Assembly: GCA_903933995.1 (NCBI GenBank)
Contig: CAIZMD010000414.1
Location: forward strand, 1 to 8,125
Source of the DNA: an uncultured Bacteroidota bacterium
GTDB lineage: Bacteria > Bacteroidota > Bacteroidia > Chitinophagales > Chitinophagaceae
DNA length: 8,125 nt
Reading direction: 5' to 3'
The position numbers were made by a program, and so were the translations under genes. This document shows, piece after piece, positions 6,790 through 8,125 of this stretch (position 1 is its first letter; each line of letters opens with the position of its first letter). Below the pieces are notes generated by a model. The model saw nothing but the letters and a program-made list of their open reading frames with translations. It did not search any database and was not told the origin of the DNA.

Positions 6790-7575
6790 ATGAATCTGAA
6801 TCTAAAAGGAAGAACGGCCTTGGTTTGTGGTGGGTCTCAAGGCCTAGGAGCTGCAATTGCTATAGAATTGGCACTATTGGGCGCCAATGTGATTGTATTG
6901 GCTAGGAGAGAAGTGATTCTACAAGAATTTGTACAAACCCTAGATTGCGCTCAGGGGCAAACACATGAATGGATTGCAGCAGATGCTTCTGTACCGGAAT
7001 TGCTGCTATTAAAAATTAAGGAAAGGCTAAAAAAAGGAGCCATAGAAATCTTGGTAAATAATACGGGTGGTCCTGCCGCAGGTCCTTTATTAGCAACCCC
7101 AGTTCTTGATTTAGAAAAAGCCTTTCAAGCACATCTTTCAGTTAGTCATTTGCTAACCCAAGCCTTGGTTCCAGGTATGAAGGCGGCTAGTTTTGGAAGA
7201 ATTATCAATGTGTTATCAACTTCTGTAAAACAACCTATTGATGGTTTGGGTATTTCAAATACAGTGAGGTCTGCAGTGGCAAATTGGGCCAAGACCATGG
7301 CCAATGAATTGGGTGGTGATGGTATTACTGTCAATAATGTTTTGCCCGGTTATACCAATACCCAGCGATTACAATATTTGTTTGCCAATCAAGCAGAAAA
7401 ATCAGGATTGCAACCCGAAGATATTTTGAATAAAACATTGGCTTTAATACCTGCTGGTAGATTGGGTGATCCAGCTGAATTTGGTGCTGCTGTAGCCTTT
7501 CTTTGCAGTCCTGCTGGTGCTTATATCAATGGCATCAATTTGCCAGTGGATGGAGGTAGATTGAGTGGACTTTAA
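6790..7575 (+). CDS. Divergent SDR-family protein (beta-ketoacyl reductase-like) lacking the Tyr/Lys catalytic pair
   Basis: The 261 residues have the short-chain dehydrogenase/reductase fold. The nucleotide-binding loop is CGGSQGLG (13-20), with Cys in place of the usual Thr. NNTGGP (90-95) replaces NNAG, and the C-terminal part has ITVNNVLPGYTNT (179-191) and INGINLPVDGG (246-256). Aligning by eye to E. coli FabG, catalytic Ser138 corresponds to Ser143, but Tyr151 corresponds to Ser156 (ISNTVR), Lys155 to Arg160, and the tetrad Asn to His115. The Asn-Ser-Tyr-Lys tetrad thus reads His-Ser-Ser-Arg. A group of BKR-like SDRs with imperfect cofactor and active-site motifs is known, and this protein fits there, so it is a real gene rather than a decayed one. 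Its reaction is unknown; a FabG role in fatty-acid synthesis is unlikely. It follows the cupin by nine bases (an A then eight Ts), without a Shine-Dalgarno sequence. Its stop overlaps that of the convergent hydrolase gene. Confidence 0.93.
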   Translation: MNLNLKGRTALVCGGSQGLGAAIAIELALLGANVIVLARREVILQEFVQTLDCAQGQTHEWIAADASVPELLLLKIKERLKKGAIEILVNNTGGPAAGPLLATPVLDLEKAFQAHLSVSHLLTQALVPGMKAASFGRIINVLSTSVKQPIDGLGISNTVRSAVANWAKTMANELGGDGITVNNVLPGYTNTQRLQYLFANQAEKSGLQPEDILNKTLALIPAGRLGDPAEFGAAVAFLCSPAGAYINGINLPVDGGRLSGL

Positions 7576-8125
7576 TCTAGGATATATGCTTCATAAGCCC
7601 TAGGTCCATAATATAGATAGTTCTTGGAATCCTTTTTGGTGCCGGATAATTCACTGTGAATAAACCCATTTAATTCCACTTGTTTGGTATGCAAGATTTT
7701 TCTTTCGGGATTGGTTTTCAAAAAGAATTGAATTTGTTTTGATTTGCTTTTATAGATGAATAGGCTGTCATTGGAATAGTTGGTAAAATGGAATTGCTGA
7801 GATAAGTCTGAAATCATTTTTTTTGAACGATACCAAGTGCCCCCAGTGGCAGATACTACTGGTTTGCCATTGTATAAAGCAATGCTGTCATTATAAGCAA
7901 AGACCCTTAATTGATGGGATTTGTTGTTTAACCATGTTGTGAGTTTTGGTAAATAACTACTATCATAATTATAGTCACTATCCAGAAAACTAATTCGTTG
8001 AATATTTTCAGGAATTGTTGTTACTGCTTTGAGATAGGCAAATACAAAACTGCCTCCACCACTATGCCCATTTAAATGAATGACTGGATGGCCAAAACGG
8101 CTACTTAAGCTATCTATTATGGTGC
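7572..8125 (-). CDS. Alpha/beta-hydrolase-like protein, N-terminus outside the window
   Basis: The minus-strand frame is open from the right edge (first full codon 8123-8121) to TAA at 7572-7574, giving 183 residues of the C-terminal part. The Met at 7815-7817 is internal, because the frame and its homology continue well upstream of it. A nucleophile elbow HLNGHSGGGS (16-25), of type GxSxG with Ser21, follows a short strand (HPVIHL), as in serine alpha/beta hydrolases. FLDSDYNYD (46-54) may carry the acidic residue, and His156 in NGFIHSEL is the best candidate for the catalytic histidine. These assignments are by pattern only. The missing N-terminus would show whether the protein has a signal peptide; several relatives in Bacteroidota are exported. 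The substrate is unknown. It is convergent with the SDR gene and shares a four-base TTAA end with it, leaving no room for a separate terminator between them. Confidence 0.8.
   Translation of the reverse strand, partial: TIIDSLSSRFGHPVIHLNGHSGGGSFVFAYLKAVTTIPENIQRISFLDSDYNYDSSYLPKLTTWLNNKSHQLRVFAYNDSIALYNGKPVVSATGGTWYRSKKMISDLSQQFHFTNYSNDSLFIYKSKSKQIQFFLKTNPERKILHTKQVELNGFIHSELSGTKKDSKNYLYYGPRAYEAYILD

Noticed and set aside
6790..7575. Annotation of the SDR as FabG (3-oxoacyl-ACP reductase)
   Set aside because: The Tyr and Lys of the active site are replaced by Ser156 and Arg160, and the neighbour is a cupin rather than fatty-acid synthesis genes.
7572..7817. A complete 81-residue small protein starting at 7817
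   Set aside because: The same frame stays open to the window edge and carries an alpha/beta-hydrolase GHSGGG motif upstream, so the Met is internal and the gene is 5'-partial.
1..8125. tRNA, rRNA, CRISPR array or insertion sequence
   Set aside because: No cloverleaf, rRNA-like stretch, regularly spaced repeat, transposase frame or long terminal inverted repeat was seen on either strand.

Overview
The window is two unrelated pieces of DNA joined near position 330. Bases 1 to about 330 are GC-rich (176 G+C in the first 300 bases by hand count, about 59%). They hold the 3' ends of two convergent genes that look betaproteobacterial (Comamonadaceae-like): a DUF4149 membrane protein on + and a YhbY-type RNA-binding protein on -. 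From about 330 to 8125 the DNA is AT-richer (roughly 40% GC), lacks Shine-Dalgarno sequences ahead of its genes, and encodes proteins typical of Bacteroidota, most likely Chitinophagales/Chitinophagaceae (for example a Sediminibacterium-like freshwater bacterium). The lineage calls rest on protein character and composition, not on a database search.

Layout. On the - strand is gltB (284-4744), the large subunit of glutamate synthase. It is nearly complete, but its last residues are replaced by 13 codons read from the GC-rich piece. Upstream of it is a 153-base gap with a stem-loop and a weak candidate promoter. Next comes a tight two-gene - strand unit, a DUF151 bifunctional-nuclease-family protein (5732-6319) followed by ispE (4898-5719), separated by 12 bases. 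A 134-base divergent intergenic region (6320-6453) leads to a + strand pair: a small cupin (6454-6780) and, nine bases later, an SDR-fold protein (6790-7575). The SDR stop codon overlaps the stop of a convergent - strand alpha/beta-hydrolase-like gene (7572-8125), which runs off the right edge.

How the genes work: GltB with GltD (absent here, normally next to gltB) makes glutamate from glutamine and 2-oxoglutarate. IspE is the kinase step of the MEP isoprenoid pathway. The DUF151/UVR protein is a conserved Bacteroidota protein of uncertain role. The cupin and SDR look like a two-gene metabolic operon of unknown substrate. The SDR lacks the standard Tyr/Lys catalytic pair and belongs to a divergent SDR group.

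Most of the window is ordinary housekeeping sequence and I found no convincing new system. The points worth a second look are the chimeric junction that truncates gltB and yhbY, the SDR with a rewritten active site next to a cupin, and the shared TTAA stop of two convergent genes.
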